From: Pycnococcus provasolii
Taxonomy: Eukaryota; Chlorophyta; Pseudoscourfieldiophyceae; Pseudoscourfieldiales
NCBI GenBank assembly: GCA_049487715.1
Contig: CP150550.1
Coordinates: forward strand, 248,001-312,000
Reading direction: 5' to 3'
DNA length: 64,000 nucleotides
Of this stretch, positions 20,042 through 28,482 are shown in pieces. The notes beneath the pieces were generated by a model that saw nothing but the letters and a program-made list of their open reading frames with translations, did no database searches and was not told the origin of the DNA. The position numbers were made by a program, and so were the translations under genes. Each line of letters begins with the position of its first letter. The first letter of the stretch is position 1.

Positions 20042-20608
20042 CTAAAGATTTGGTCGCTGTGGCGGCTTGCCAATGCTGATGCCAATTGGTGCATAGACGA
20101 CGCCAGGACGGTACTCTGATGCAGGACGAGGCCAGCTAAAGCACGTTTCGTCCGTGCACGCGGACCCAGCTCCTTCTTCGCCTGGTGGGATGAGGCTGGT
20201 AGTCGTGTCGAAGGGTACGAGTCCGTCGTACCCGACGACAAATCCACGCGGGCATCCGGTGATTGCTGGGAAGAAGTTGTGCGGCGGAGGGCACCCCGCG
20301 CACTGCTTGAAGGCGACGGCGAGATTTCGATCAGCGACACGGCGTAGGTCCGTTCCCCAGAATGGGTAAACTCCGCCGTACGGCGCAACGCCGTCTGCGC
20401 AAATCTCCTCGACATTCAGCTGCGGCGAGACTGGCGGCGGCGGTGGCGAGGGGGGCACGACGTCGATCGGCGTTCCAATTCCTGTGTCCTGTCGCTGCGC
20501 GTGAACATCCGTCATCACCAGAATTGACACTACAGCCGCTACTGCAAGAACAACAAGCACGAATCGAAGAGTAGTACGAAGTAGCGAAGAAGCCATCATC
20601 ATCATCAT
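20042..20608 (-). CDS. Secreted Cys-containing protein of unknown function
   Basis: 188 residues beginning with five Met codons (ATG repeat), then a strong signal sequence (LRFVLVVLAVAAVVSILVM) and a predicted cut near VHA-QR. The mature part has a Pro-rich spacer (PPSPPPPPVSP) and a Cys-containing domain with CADG, QCAGCPPP, GCPRG and ACTDETC. This could form a small disulphide-linked extracellular domain. Any of the five ATGs could be the start. I do not recognise the family. Confidence 0.65.
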   Translation of the reverse strand: MMMMMASSLLRTTLRFVLVVLAVAAVVSILVMTDVHAQRQDTGIGTPIDVVPPSPPPPPVSPQLNVEEICADGVAPYGGVYPFWGTDLRRVADRNLAVAFKQCAGCPPPHNFFPAITGCPRGFVVGYDGLVPFDTTTSLIPPGEEGAGSACTDETCFSWPRPASEYRPGVVYAPIGISIGKPPQRPNL

Positions 20609-21060
20609 GGGATGGTGGTTAAGAGGAGAAGTCTGCCGTCTAAAACCACCAACTTCCTAATATTCACAACCACCACCACAACAAGCAAGTTGAAATAGAG
20701 ACCACGCACGAGTGCACGCCAAGTGCACGCCAAGCCATTCAAATTTCAAAGCACGCAATGAAGTCTCAACATGAGTTCACCTATCGTAGTGACCTGTCCG
20801 GACTCCCCCATTTCGTTCGCCTAGCTAGACTAGATTTTCCTATTCAGGTCTAGGAAGACCTGAAAGCTCCCACGTTACACGTCCCGTTCCGCCGCTCCCT
20901 AACCCTAACCCTAACCCTAACCCTAACCCTAACCCTAACCCCTCATCCAACCCCTAATCCAATCCAACCCCCAATCAACTCCTCCTATTTGGTATTTGGT
21001 AGAATCTTATCTTTTGCCGTACATATCCCTCTTCCTCATCATTCCTCACCACAATATAAT
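20609..21060. promoter_or_regulatory. Divergent intergenic region containing a perfect telomeric tract
   Basis: 452 bases between divergent genes; the (CCCTAA)n tract at 20897-20941 is annotated separately. Two copies of the phrase agtgcacgccaag lie at about 20711-20735. No gene was seen. Confidence 0.45.
20897..20941. repeat. Interstitial telomeric tract (CCCTAA)7
   Basis: About seven perfect tandem CCCTAA units (TTAGGG on the other strand), followed by degenerate ccctcatcc/ccctaatcc units to about 20975. It is flanked by ordinary genes on both sides, so it is not a chromosome end. Confidence 0.95.
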
Positions 21061-21753
21061 ATGTCCACGGTGCTCGCGTCCACGTCCATGCCCGTGCGTG
21101 TTCGTGTTCGTGTTTGCGCGCGCACATGCACCTCCTCTCGGTCCTCTCGGTCATCTCGGTCCTGTGTGTCTCGGCGTGGAGGAGCCTCCTTTCCGACGAA
21201 TCTCCAGCCTCCTTTCCAGCCTCCTTTCCGGCAGCGTCTTCTTCCGTTTTTCCACTCGTCTTCTTTTGTCTCGCAGACACAGCGTTGTGTAGCTGCGCTT
21301 CCGGGCTCTTCCGAATCCTCCGATCCCGAAACCACTTCAGAAGCCATCGAAAGAGGGATGGCGCTCTTTGCAGCAGGGGAACCCGCACCTGCACTCGCGC
21401 TCTTCCAAAAGGCGTTCGAACTGCCAGGATCTGGAACACTCAGAGACCGCAAAAAACCACGCGAAATGTCCATCGGGGAAGTGCAGAGCGCGTACTACAA
21501 CATGGCGTGCTGCTTCAGCGCGCTTGGCAACGAGTACGACAAGGAGGGCTTGCAGGCACTGCAGGCCAGCTTTAAGGCGGGATTTGACGACTTCGACACA
21601 CTGCGCATTGACCCGGACATCAAGAGACTTCGCGACGAGGCGGCAGACTTTGAGAGCCTCATGAAGCTGTACGAACCACAAGGTTTTGCCAAGGCGTTTG
21701 GAAAGCAGGCAATCAAAAACTCGGCGCTCGGACGCACGTTCGGCTGGAAGTAG
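21061..21753 (+). CDS. Organelle-targeted TPR-like protein
   Basis: 230 residues. The first 75 are rich in Arg, Ser and Val with almost no acidic residues (MPVRVRVRVCARTCTSSRSS), a typical plastid or mitochondrial transit peptide. The mature part holds TPR-like helices: EAIERGMALFAAGEPAPALALFQKA..., then SAYYNMACCFSALG followed by GLQALQASFKAGFDDFDTLR and DPDIKRLR. The YNMACCFS...AGF.D....R.DPD..RLR arrangement occurs in plant chloroplast TPR proteins linked to photosystem assembly; a specific name is not justified. The start at 21061 begins the transit-like segment. Confidence 0.75.
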   Translation: MSTVLASTSMPVRVRVRVCARTCTSSRSSRSSRSCVSRRGGASFPTNLQPPFQPPFRQRLLPFFHSSSFVSQTQRCVAALPGSSESSDPETTSEAIERGMALFAAGEPAPALALFQKAFELPGSGTLRDRKKPREMSIGEVQSAYYNMACCFSALGNEYDKEGLQALQASFKAGFDDFDTLRIDPDIKRLRDEAADFESLMKLYEPQGFAKAFGKQAIKNSALGRTFGWK

Positions 21754-21971
21754 CAGGACAGGGCAAGAAAAAGCCTTATTGTGTGCTTTTTCTTCTCACA
21801 ACGGTCGAAACAAGGTTGAAAATAACGAGAACCGTACCTGTTACACTGTGTTAACCCACTTTTTTTCTCTCTCATATATTTTGTTGTCTTCTTTTCTTTT
21901 TCTCTTATGATTTATCGCTATCGTAGTGCGCTATTGAAAAGAAAAACGTTCTTTCTTCTTTTGACGATTTT

Positions 21972-24290
21972 TTAGATTGCGCCGGAGACCTTGCCCGCCT
22001 CGATGAACGCATTCGCCGCGTACTGCACGTCTTCCAAGGTGTGTGCTGCGGACATCTGCGTTCGGATGCGCGCCTGGCCCTTCGGGACCACGGGGTAGGA
22101 GAACGCCACCGCGTAGATGCCACGCTTCGACAGCTCCTCCGAGAATTTTGCCGCAACCGGTGCGTCGAAGAGCATCACCGGAACGATCGGGTGATTTCCC
22201 GGCTTGAGCGTAAAGCCAGCCTCCGTGAGAAGCTTGCGGAATGTCTGCGCATTATTCTGCAGATGAGCGAGCATGGGCTCACCCTCCTTTTCGAGCACGT
22301 CAAACGCAGCCGTGGCAGCTGCGACGAGAGGCGGCGGGACGGAGTTGCTGAACAGGTACGGGCGGCTCTTCTGGCGAAGCACGTCAATAATCTCCTGTCG
22401 CCCGGTGGTGAAGCCGCCGCTCGCACCTCCCATAGCCTTGCCCAGCGTGCTCGTCACGATGTCCACCTCTCCGAGAACGCCCTCAAGCTCGAGCGTTCCG
22501 CGTCCCGTCTTCCCGATCACACCCGTCGCGTGGCACTCGTCCACCATCACAAGCGCGTCGTGCTTCTTTGCCAGGCGCACAATCTCCTTGAGAGGTGCGT
22601 GGTCGCCATCCATCGAAAATACGCCGTCGGTAGCGATCATGCGCACGCGCGCGTCGCGCGCCTCCACGAGTTTCTCCTCGAGGTCGGCGAGGTCGGCGTG
22701 CGCGTAGCGAAAGCGTTTTGCCTTGCACAGACGAATTCCGTCGATGATGCTCGCGTGGTTGAGCGCATCGCTGATGACGGCATCCTCCGGCCCGAGGATT
22801 GTCTCGAAGAGTCCCGCGTTGGCGTCGAAGCAGCTGGGGTAAAGGATCGTGTCATCCGCGTGGTGGAAGTCGGAAATCTTATGCTCGAGTTTCCTGTGAA
22901 GGTCCGTCGTTCCGCAAATGAAGCGAACGCTCGCCATGCCAACGCCGTGCGAGGCGATCGCCGCGATGGCAGCCTCCTTGAGCGCGGGATGGTTCGCGAG
23001 GCCAAGGTAGTTGTTGGCGCAGAAGTTAAGCACCTCGCTGTTGCTCTCGGCAACGTGAACGTGAGGCGACTGCGGCGTTGTGATTGTGCGCTCACGCTTG
23101 AATGTTCCATTGCCCTTCGCCTCCTCGATCGCATCGGTCAAGTGCTTGAGCGGCGTCTTCTCCGCCGCGGCGGGCATCGCCGCGGCGGAGGACGAGAACA
23201 GGCGCACGCCGCTCGGGCCGTGGCGCATGCCACTGGACCGAATTCCGCCGCCTCCAACTGCGCTGCGCTGTCCCACCGCAACGACCACCTCTTCTTCGTC
23301 TTCTTCTTCCTCGTGGAAGAGGATCTGGTCCACGAGAGCGTCAGCCGTTGACACCGCCGGATTCCAGCTCCAGTCGCGTCGTGCCGCAGAGTCTTCGCAG
23401 CTGTCCGGCCACGAGTCCGCAATCTTCTGGCGCACCGCGCACGGGTTGTACGTCACCTCAAACTCGGGGATGTGGCGCCGGATGCTCTCGTGCAGCTGCT
23501 CGGGCGTGAACGACAGACCCGTCACGCTGTACGTGCACTGCGGCGGCTGGCTCGCGGACATGAACTTCACCGTCTCGTTCAGCGTGTCGTCCATCGACAC
23601 GTACGGCAGGAACGTGTCCTTCTTCAGGAAGCACTCGAACGGGATGGCCGTCGTCGTCTTGCCCGCCGCCTTATCGCTCAGCATCTGCCGCGCGTACATG
23701 AGCATGTCCATCGACCAGTCCGTCGTTCCTCCGCCTCCGGGCGTCGCGGACACGACGCCGGGGTACCTCAGCGAGCGGAAGTCGACGCCGTACTTCTTGC
23801 GGTAGTACGCGCCGAGAAGCTCGAGGTGCACCTTCGTGATACCGTACACGGTGCTTGGCATGAGGTGGCTCTTGTCTCCCGCCACCTTTCCCGCGGAAGG
23901 TCCGAACACCGCGATACTCGACGGCGCGTACACGGTCCGTGGCGACCCTCCCTCGCAGTCGCGCGCCGCCTCGAGCACGTTTTTCGTGCCCTCGTTTCCG
24001 ATACGAAGCGCGAGCTCGGGGTTCGCCTCTCCGACGGCGGACAGCAGCGACGCGAGGTGCACGATGTGCGTCGCCTCGTGCTGGTCGGCGAGTCGTCGCA
24101 CGGCGTCGCCGTTCGTGACGTCCAAGAAGGCGTACGGTCCTTCGTTGAGCATATTTTGGTCTGTGGGCAGTCGCACGTCCGTGGCTAGCGTGGATGCGGC
24201 GCCGAACGTGGATCGCAGGAGCGACACGAGCTGCACGCCGAGCTGTCCGGTGGATCCCGTGACGAGGAACTTGGGCGTAGACGTGGCCAT
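21972..24290 (-). CDS. TDH-KBL: Fusion of L-threonine 3-dehydrogenase and 2-amino-3-ketobutyrate CoA ligase
   Basis: Both enzymes of threonine breakdown to glycine and acetyl-CoA lie in one 772-residue frame. Residues 6-330 are an SDR-type threonine dehydrogenase: FLVTGSTGQLG (NAD loop), YAPSSIAVFGP, and catalytic YGITK (about 147-151). Residues about 378-772 are an alpha-oxoamine synthase: FCANNYLGLANHP, DECHATGVIGKTGRG and STLGKAMGGASGGF with the PLP lysine near 616; this half has the normal KBL length. The joint (about 331-377) is an acidic run HEEEEDEEEVVV followed by GPSGVRLFSSSAAAM, which looks like a buried mitochondrial presequence. The ATG at 24290 gives no presequence at the N-terminus. 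Separate proteins through an internal promoter remain possible. Confidence 0.9.
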   Translation of the reverse strand: MATSTPKFLVTGSTGQLGVQLVSLLRSTFGAASTLATDVRLPTDQNMLNEGPYAFLDVTNGDAVRRLADQHEATHIVHLASLLSAVGEANPELALRIGNEGTKNVLEAARDCEGGSPRTVYAPSSIAVFGPSAGKVAGDKSHLMPSTVYGITKVHLELLGAYYRKKYGVDFRSLRYPGVVSATPGGGGTTDWSMDMLMYARQMLSDKAAGKTTTAIPFECFLKKDTFLPYVSMDDTLNETVKFMSASQPPQCTYSVTGLSFTPEQLHESIRRHIPEFEVTYNPCAVRQKIADSWPDSCEDSAARRDWSWNPAVSTADALVDQILFHEEEEDEEEVVVAVGQRSAVGGGGIRSSGMRHGPSGVRLFSSSAAAMPAAAEKTPLKHLTDAIEEAKGNGTFKRERTITTPQSPHVHVAESNSEVLNFCANNYLGLANHPALKEAAIAAIASHGVGMASVRFICGTTDLHRKLEHKISDFHHADDTILYPSCFDANAGLFETILGPEDAVISDALNHASIIDGIRLCKAKRFRYAHADLADLEEKLVEARDARVRMIATDGVFSMDGDHAPLKEIVRLAKKHDALVMVDECHATGVIGKTGRGTLELEGVLGEVDIVTSTLGKAMGGASGGFTTGRQEIIDVLRQKSRPYLFSNSVPPPLVAAATAAFDVLEKEGEPMLAHLQNNAQTFRKLLTEAGFTLKPGNHPIVPVMLFDAPVAAKFSEELSKRGIYAVAFSYPVVPKGQARIRTQMSAAHTLEDVQYAANAFIEAGKVSGAI
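23310..24276. repeat. Inverted duplication, left arm (TDH coding region)
   Basis: This segment is the reverse complement of 25193-26161 with very few differences. Within the shared part, about 322 codons, I count four amino-acid changes (QN/QS, FM/FL, VT/VS, WSW/WNW). Identity stops abruptly at the NAD-loop end (PKFLV) and at FHE, so only the TDH coding block is shared. Confidence 0.92.
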
Positions 24291-25020
24291 ACTACTGATG
24301 ATGATGGTATGTAGATAGATATCTATATAATGCTGACTATGATGATGTTTGTAGTGAAATAGTCGCCAAGGTACCGTATTACCTAATGGGAATGGGATGA
24401 GAATGTCTGTGAAAATCAATCAATCCCACGTCACTTTTAGTCTTGTATTATGAGCTGAGCGTGCTGAATCTACCCCTCAGGACACCCCTCAGGCTGAAGG
24501 CTGAAGGCTGAGGTATGCGTCGGCGGCAGGAAGGGAACGGGGGGATACTCGTTCCAACAAGGACCTTAGAGGTAAAGGGGAGGTCCCCGACCAAAGAGGT
24601 CACTGGTAACCTCGGTTTGCGGCCCTTGTGAAATCGTCAACTGTGAAGGGGAAATCTCCCAAAGAAACGAGGGGCTGAGGGGAGTCTAATCGGCGAATCT
24701 CCAAATACAGTAAATGGGACGGGGGGAGGCGGAATCCTACCCGGTAATAGTCTAAGGGTGGATCCCCACTCAGAGCGAACGAGATATCGCAGATACGCTT
24801 TTTGAGGGGTGGGCCAGGTGGGTGGGCCCCCTGGTTTTGAGACGTCTTTTTGAGCTGGTGTCCTCCCACCCTACCTTTATTGTGCCAACTCACCCCCCTC
24901 ACCCCCCTCCCAGCCTCCTCCAACAACAAACATCATTATCGTAGCATTGTGCACAACCCAGTGTTACTTTTTTCCGTCCTAGTCGTCCTGAGTGAGCACG
25001 TACTTGTCTCCTTGTGAGTC
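24291..25020. promoter_or_regulatory. Spacer and divergent promoter between the two TDH genes
   Basis: 730 bases with no convincing gene. It contains a triple ggctgaa repeat near 24491-24512 and G/C-rich blocks (ggtgggtgggcccc at about 24818-24831). A 109-codon minus-strand frame at 24600-24929 has no recognisable features. Confidence 0.4.
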
Positions 25021-26211
25021 ATGATGCGTCATTCAACAACACCTTTGATGTTCTTTCAGAGTTTTCAATCAGGGCAATTCGCTTTTTCTTATTCACCTCT
25101 CTCGATGAATATGATGAGGTGGTACTCATCATCGTCGTCGTCGTCAGCTTCAGCGGCTTCGTCGTCCGCAGCTTCAGGGGCGGTGGAAAGGATGCCCAAG
25201 TTCCTCGTCACGGGATCCACCGGACAGCTCGGCGTGCAGCTCGTGTCGCTCCTGCGATCCACGTTCGGCGCCGCATCCACGCTAGCCACGGACGTGCGAC
25301 TGCCCACAGACCAAAGTATGCTCAACGAAGGACCGTACGCCTTCTTGGACGTCACGAACGGCGACGCCGTGCGACGACTCGCCGACCAGCACGAGGCGAC
25401 GCACATCGTGCACCTCGCGTCGCTGCTGTCCGCCGTCGGAGAGGCGAACCCCGAGCTCGCGCTTCGTATCGGAAACGAGGGCACGAAAAACGTGCTCGAG
25501 GCGGCGCGCGACTGCGAGGGAGGGTCGCCACGGACCGTGTACGCGCCGTCGAGTATCGCGGTGTTCGGACCTTCCGCGGGAAAGGTGGCGGGAGACAAGA
25601 GCCACCTCATGCCAAGCACCGTGTACGGTATCACGAAGGTGCACCTCGAGCTTCTCGGCGCGTACTACCGCAAGAAGTACGGCGTCGACTTCCGCTCGCT
25701 GAGGTACCCCGGCGTCGTGTCCGCGACGCCCGGAGGCGGAGGAACGACGGACTGGTCGATGGACATGCTCATGTACGCGCGGCAGATGCTGAGCGATAAG
25801 GCGGCGGGCAAGACGACGACGGCCATCCCGTTCGAGTGCTTCCTGAAGAAGGACACGTTCCTGCCGTACGTGTCGATGGACGACACGCTGAACGAGACGG
25901 TGAAGTTCTTGTCCGCGAGCCAGCCGCCGCAGTGCACGTACAGCGTGTCGGGTCTGTCGTTCACGCCCGAGCAGCTGCACGAGAGCATCCGGCGCCACAT
26001 CCCCGAGTTTGAGGTGACGTACAACCCGTGCGCGGTACGCCAGAAGATTGCGGACTCGTGGCCGGACAGCTGCGAAGACTCTGCGGCACGACGCGACTGG
26101 AACTGGAATCCGGCGGTGTCAACGGCTGACGCTCTCGTGGACCAGATCCTCTTCCACGAGGATGCCGACGATGCTGGCGAGCAAAATCTCCAAAAAGCCA
26201 CTATCAAATAG
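25021..26211 (+). CDS. TDH: L-threonine 3-dehydrogenase, stand-alone, mitochondrial
   Basis: 396 residues of SDR-type TDH, which oxidises L-threonine to 2-amino-3-ketobutyrate with NAD. From PKFLVTGSTGQLG (about 59-71) to FHE the sequence is almost identical to the first half of the fusion gene. It differs at both ends: residues 1-57 (MMRHSTTPLMFFQSF...MMRWYSSSSSSS) form a Ser/Arg/aromatic presequence for mitochondria, and the C-terminus ends with a short unique tail (DADDAGEQNLQKATIK) instead of the linker to KBL. Catalytic YGITK is intact. The gene is transcribed away from the fusion gene. The start at 25021 is the first ATG and opens the presequence. Confidence 0.93.
   Translation: MMRHSTTPLMFFQSFQSGQFAFSYSPLSMNMMRWYSSSSSSSASAASSSAASGAVERMPKFLVTGSTGQLGVQLVSLLRSTFGAASTLATDVRLPTDQSMLNEGPYAFLDVTNGDAVRRLADQHEATHIVHLASLLSAVGEANPELALRIGNEGTKNVLEAARDCEGGSPRTVYAPSSIAVFGPSAGKVAGDKSHLMPSTVYGITKVHLELLGAYYRKKYGVDFRSLRYPGVVSATPGGGGTTDWSMDMLMYARQMLSDKAAGKTTTAIPFECFLKKDTFLPYVSMDDTLNETVKFLSASQPPQCTYSVSGLSFTPEQLHESIRRHIPEFEVTYNPCAVRQKIADSWPDSCEDSAARRDWNWNPAVSTADALVDQILFHEDADDAGEQNLQKATIK
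25193..26161. repeat. Inverted duplication, right arm (TDH coding region)
   Basis: Partner of 23310-24276 in opposite orientation, separated by about 0.92 kb. Codon-level identity appears near complete, including third positions, which indicates a recent copy or ongoing gene conversion. Confidence 0.92.
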
Positions 26212-26520
26212 AAGAGAGAAGAGGAGATATTTTGATTTTTGAGACACAGTGAGCGACGTGTATGTTCATGTGTGTGTTTTGTGTGTTTTGTGTGCTTTCG
26301 TTTTGGAATATTTGTCACGTGCGAACATGCGTGGTCGTTGTAAATAAAAAAAAAGTTGACAACACAAAATGCAGCTCGTTTTTTTACCTTTTTCATACAG
26401 AGAGATGGTAGCAACATTAGAAAACAACTTCATATCATCCCCACCCATTGACTCATTCACTCGGTCATTCATTCACTCACTCTCTCTTCCTGCGTGTTGC
26501 CCGTGGCGTTTGTTTTTTTC
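26212..26520. other. Convergent intergenic region
   Basis: 309 bases between the TDH 3' end and the 3' end of the secreted-protein gene. It holds a gtgtgtttt repeat at about 26269-26295, an A-rich tract at 26344-26354 and a run of cattcact repeats at about 26451-26481. No gene was seen. Confidence 0.5.
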
Positions 26521-27909
26521 TTACGCACTCCTCTCTAGACAATCGATTGCCGTAGTCAAACGACGCGAGCCTTCCACATCCATCACTCCCATCACCTGAC
26601 CAACCACAGGAATGGCAGCAAGTAAGTCATCCTCCGGTAAGGACATGATCGAACGCAACATCGTGAGTGTTGCATCCATCGCAGCCTCCTGCGTTTCCCT
26701 CGGCAGTGACGAGAACTGCGCTCCTTCGCCCTCGAACATGCGAGGCAGTGCGGCAACAAGTGGCTGGATCGCGTCTCCGTCGAGCGAATCGATCATCGGC
26801 TCAAAGACTTCGCTCCAGACACGTGAAAACATTTCTCCGTCATGCTGTTCGACGAAATCCACCATTCCAACGAAGAAGGTATCAACCACGCTCGGCTCAA
26901 GATCAATCGCGGCAATTGTCGTCATCATCCGCACGACCTGCTCGCGCTGCTCAGGTTGCAGTTGGCTGAGAGTCTCAAGCATCATGGGAATCATTCCCTG
27001 CAGAGCCTCGGAGAGTTGACGTGCTTCATCAACCGTGTACGTCGGCACGTAAGGTCGTATGGTCGCCTGAATCACGAGAGGTGAGAGCATGCTGTTGAGT
27101 AAGATCGGGTTCGCGACGAGTGGATTCGTGGTGGCTCCAAGAAGGAACGACGTGACCCCATCCGGAATCGTGATACTCGGCGCGATCGTCTCAGCGATGT
27201 TCTCTCGCATGGCTGGATCTCGCAGACGAAGGAGCAAGGGACGTGCGGCATCGTAAAGCCGAGTAATCGCCTCGCCATCAATGAGATCACCACTTAGTGA
27301 CTGAGCGAGAGTGAGCGAGTCGGTCAGGATCGACATCGGAAATTCATCGGCAATGGAGTCGAGCGCAGAGACCATCCCGATTCCTCGGTCCATATTTGTC
27401 GCCATTTCAGTTGAAACTCCACCCTCACGCACGAGCGGCTCCATCGCTCGCAGGATGGCGACCACTGCTCTCGGCTCTTCGACGAGAATCGGCTGCATAC
27501 TGCTCATCATCATCAGCATTGCCTCCGTAACATTTGTGTAGGTGTTTGTTGTGATGTTGCTGGTGCTTTGGACGGATGCGCGCAGCATCGCCGAGAGTCC
27601 CGGCAGCACATCCTCGTTGTCAATTGCGACCTGTCCATCGGTAACGTTGTAGATGGTTGCGTTCCATCGCTGGAGGTTGGTGGTGAAATTGCTGCGTTCA
27701 TCCAGAAACGCGCAAGATGATGGCGCGACGGCATTGCTGCTCGTAGTAGTGGACGGATCAGCGGCTGCCGAAGAGATCACGGTCGTTGAGACGCACATCA
27801 TCATGGAAAGGATGATGAGCACGGCAAGGATTACAGAGTGGGATCTCGCGACCATCTTCGCCGTCATCAAGGAGGACGACATCACGAAACAAGAAGAAGA
27901 AGGCATCAT
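26521..27909 (-). CDS. Secreted or membrane-anchored glycoprotein of unknown function
   Basis: 462 residues. The N-terminus has a hydrophobic signal or anchor (SVILAVLIILSMMMCV, about 25-41) followed by ISSAAADPS. The mature part has several N-glycosylation sequons in the first 120 residues (NFT, NAT, NVT, NIT) and then an entirely helical-looking body with periodic LL/MM pairs and few Cys, resembling an ARM/HEAT-like solenoid (SALDSIADEF, ITRLYDAARPLLLRLRDP, LLETLSQLQPEQREQVVRMM). I know no family that fits. The start at 27909 is the first ATG; a GTG directly precedes it. Confidence 0.65.
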   Translation of the reverse strand: MMPSSSCFVMSSSLMTAKMVARSHSVILAVLIILSMMMCVSTTVISSAAADPSTTTSSNAVAPSSCAFLDERSNFTTNLQRWNATIYNVTDGQVAIDNEDVLPGLSAMLRASVQSTSNITTNTYTNVTEAMLMMMSSMQPILVEEPRAVVAILRAMEPLVREGGVSTEMATNMDRGIGMVSALDSIADEFPMSILTDSLTLAQSLSGDLIDGEAITRLYDAARPLLLRLRDPAMRENIAETIAPSITIPDGVTSFLLGATTNPLVANPILLNSMLSPLVIQATIRPYVPTYTVDEARQLSEALQGMIPMMLETLSQLQPEQREQVVRMMTTIAAIDLEPSVVDTFFVGMVDFVEQHDGEMFSRVWSEVFEPMIDSLDGDAIQPLVAALPRMFEGEGAQFSSLPRETQEAAMDATLTMLRSIMSLPEDDLLAAIPVVGQVMGVMDVEGSRRLTTAIDCLERSA

Positions 27910-28482
27910 CACCAGTGGTCAACAGAATGCGTGAATGACAAAAGAAGGGAAGGGAATGACGAAAGAAGTGAACACTCTTCTTCGAACAACTAACTATAGG
28001 AAATAATCTCGGAAGGGAACGATCGGATGGTGCCCGGAAGGAACATGGGAAGCTGATAGCCTGCTGATGGCGGAGAGGATGATTCGCACAGCTTCCATCG
28101 GTGGGTGTTTTTAAACGTTTTTCACGTTCGGTGGAGTTTTTCTCGGAGGGGGATATACCAGGCGTTCAAACCATTCAAACCAACGGAATCTCGGAAAGGG
28201 GGGCCACATACCTGGGCCACAGGGGCCGGGCCGGGTTAGGGTTAGGGTTAGGGCCTCCTGAGCAGCATCAGTTAGGGTTAGGGTTAGGGTTACCAAACGA
28301 ACCTTAGGCGGAGAGGATTCCCCTTATGATTTATGATTTATGTGACTCTTCTCTGGTTTGGTTTGGTTTGGTAACAGTGTTAAACTTTACAGTATGTAGA
28401 CTACTCATATGTACCAAATAGAGTAAATAGAGTTACAGTACAGTACAGCGTATCCGGCCGGATCACGCTTGTTAAGTTTGGT
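27910..28482. promoter_or_regulatory. Intergenic region with two short TTAGGG tracts
   Basis: 573 bases between two minus-strand genes. It contains a GGGCC-rich palindromic patch at about 28213-28234, (TTAGGG)n at 28235-28252 and 28271-28292, and AT-rich repeats (tttggtttggtttgg; acagtacagtacag). No gene was seen. Confidence 0.45.
28235..28292. repeat. Interstitial TTAGGG repeats
   Basis: Two blocks of three to four GGTTAG units separated by about 19 bases, in the upstream region of the secreted-protein gene. They run in the opposite orientation to the tract at 20897. Confidence 0.9.

Noticed and set aside
20897-20941. Chromosome end
   Set aside because: The telomeric tract is flanked on both sides by ordinary genes, so it is interstitial.
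22041-23351. 436-codon plus-strand frame opposite the KBL half
   Set aside because: His/Arg/Val-rich shadow of a GC-rich gene; the minus strand has intact catalytic motifs.
24600-24929. Minus-strand 109-codon frame between the TDH genes
   Set aside because: No start context, domain or codon bias; sits in the spacer of the inverted repeat.
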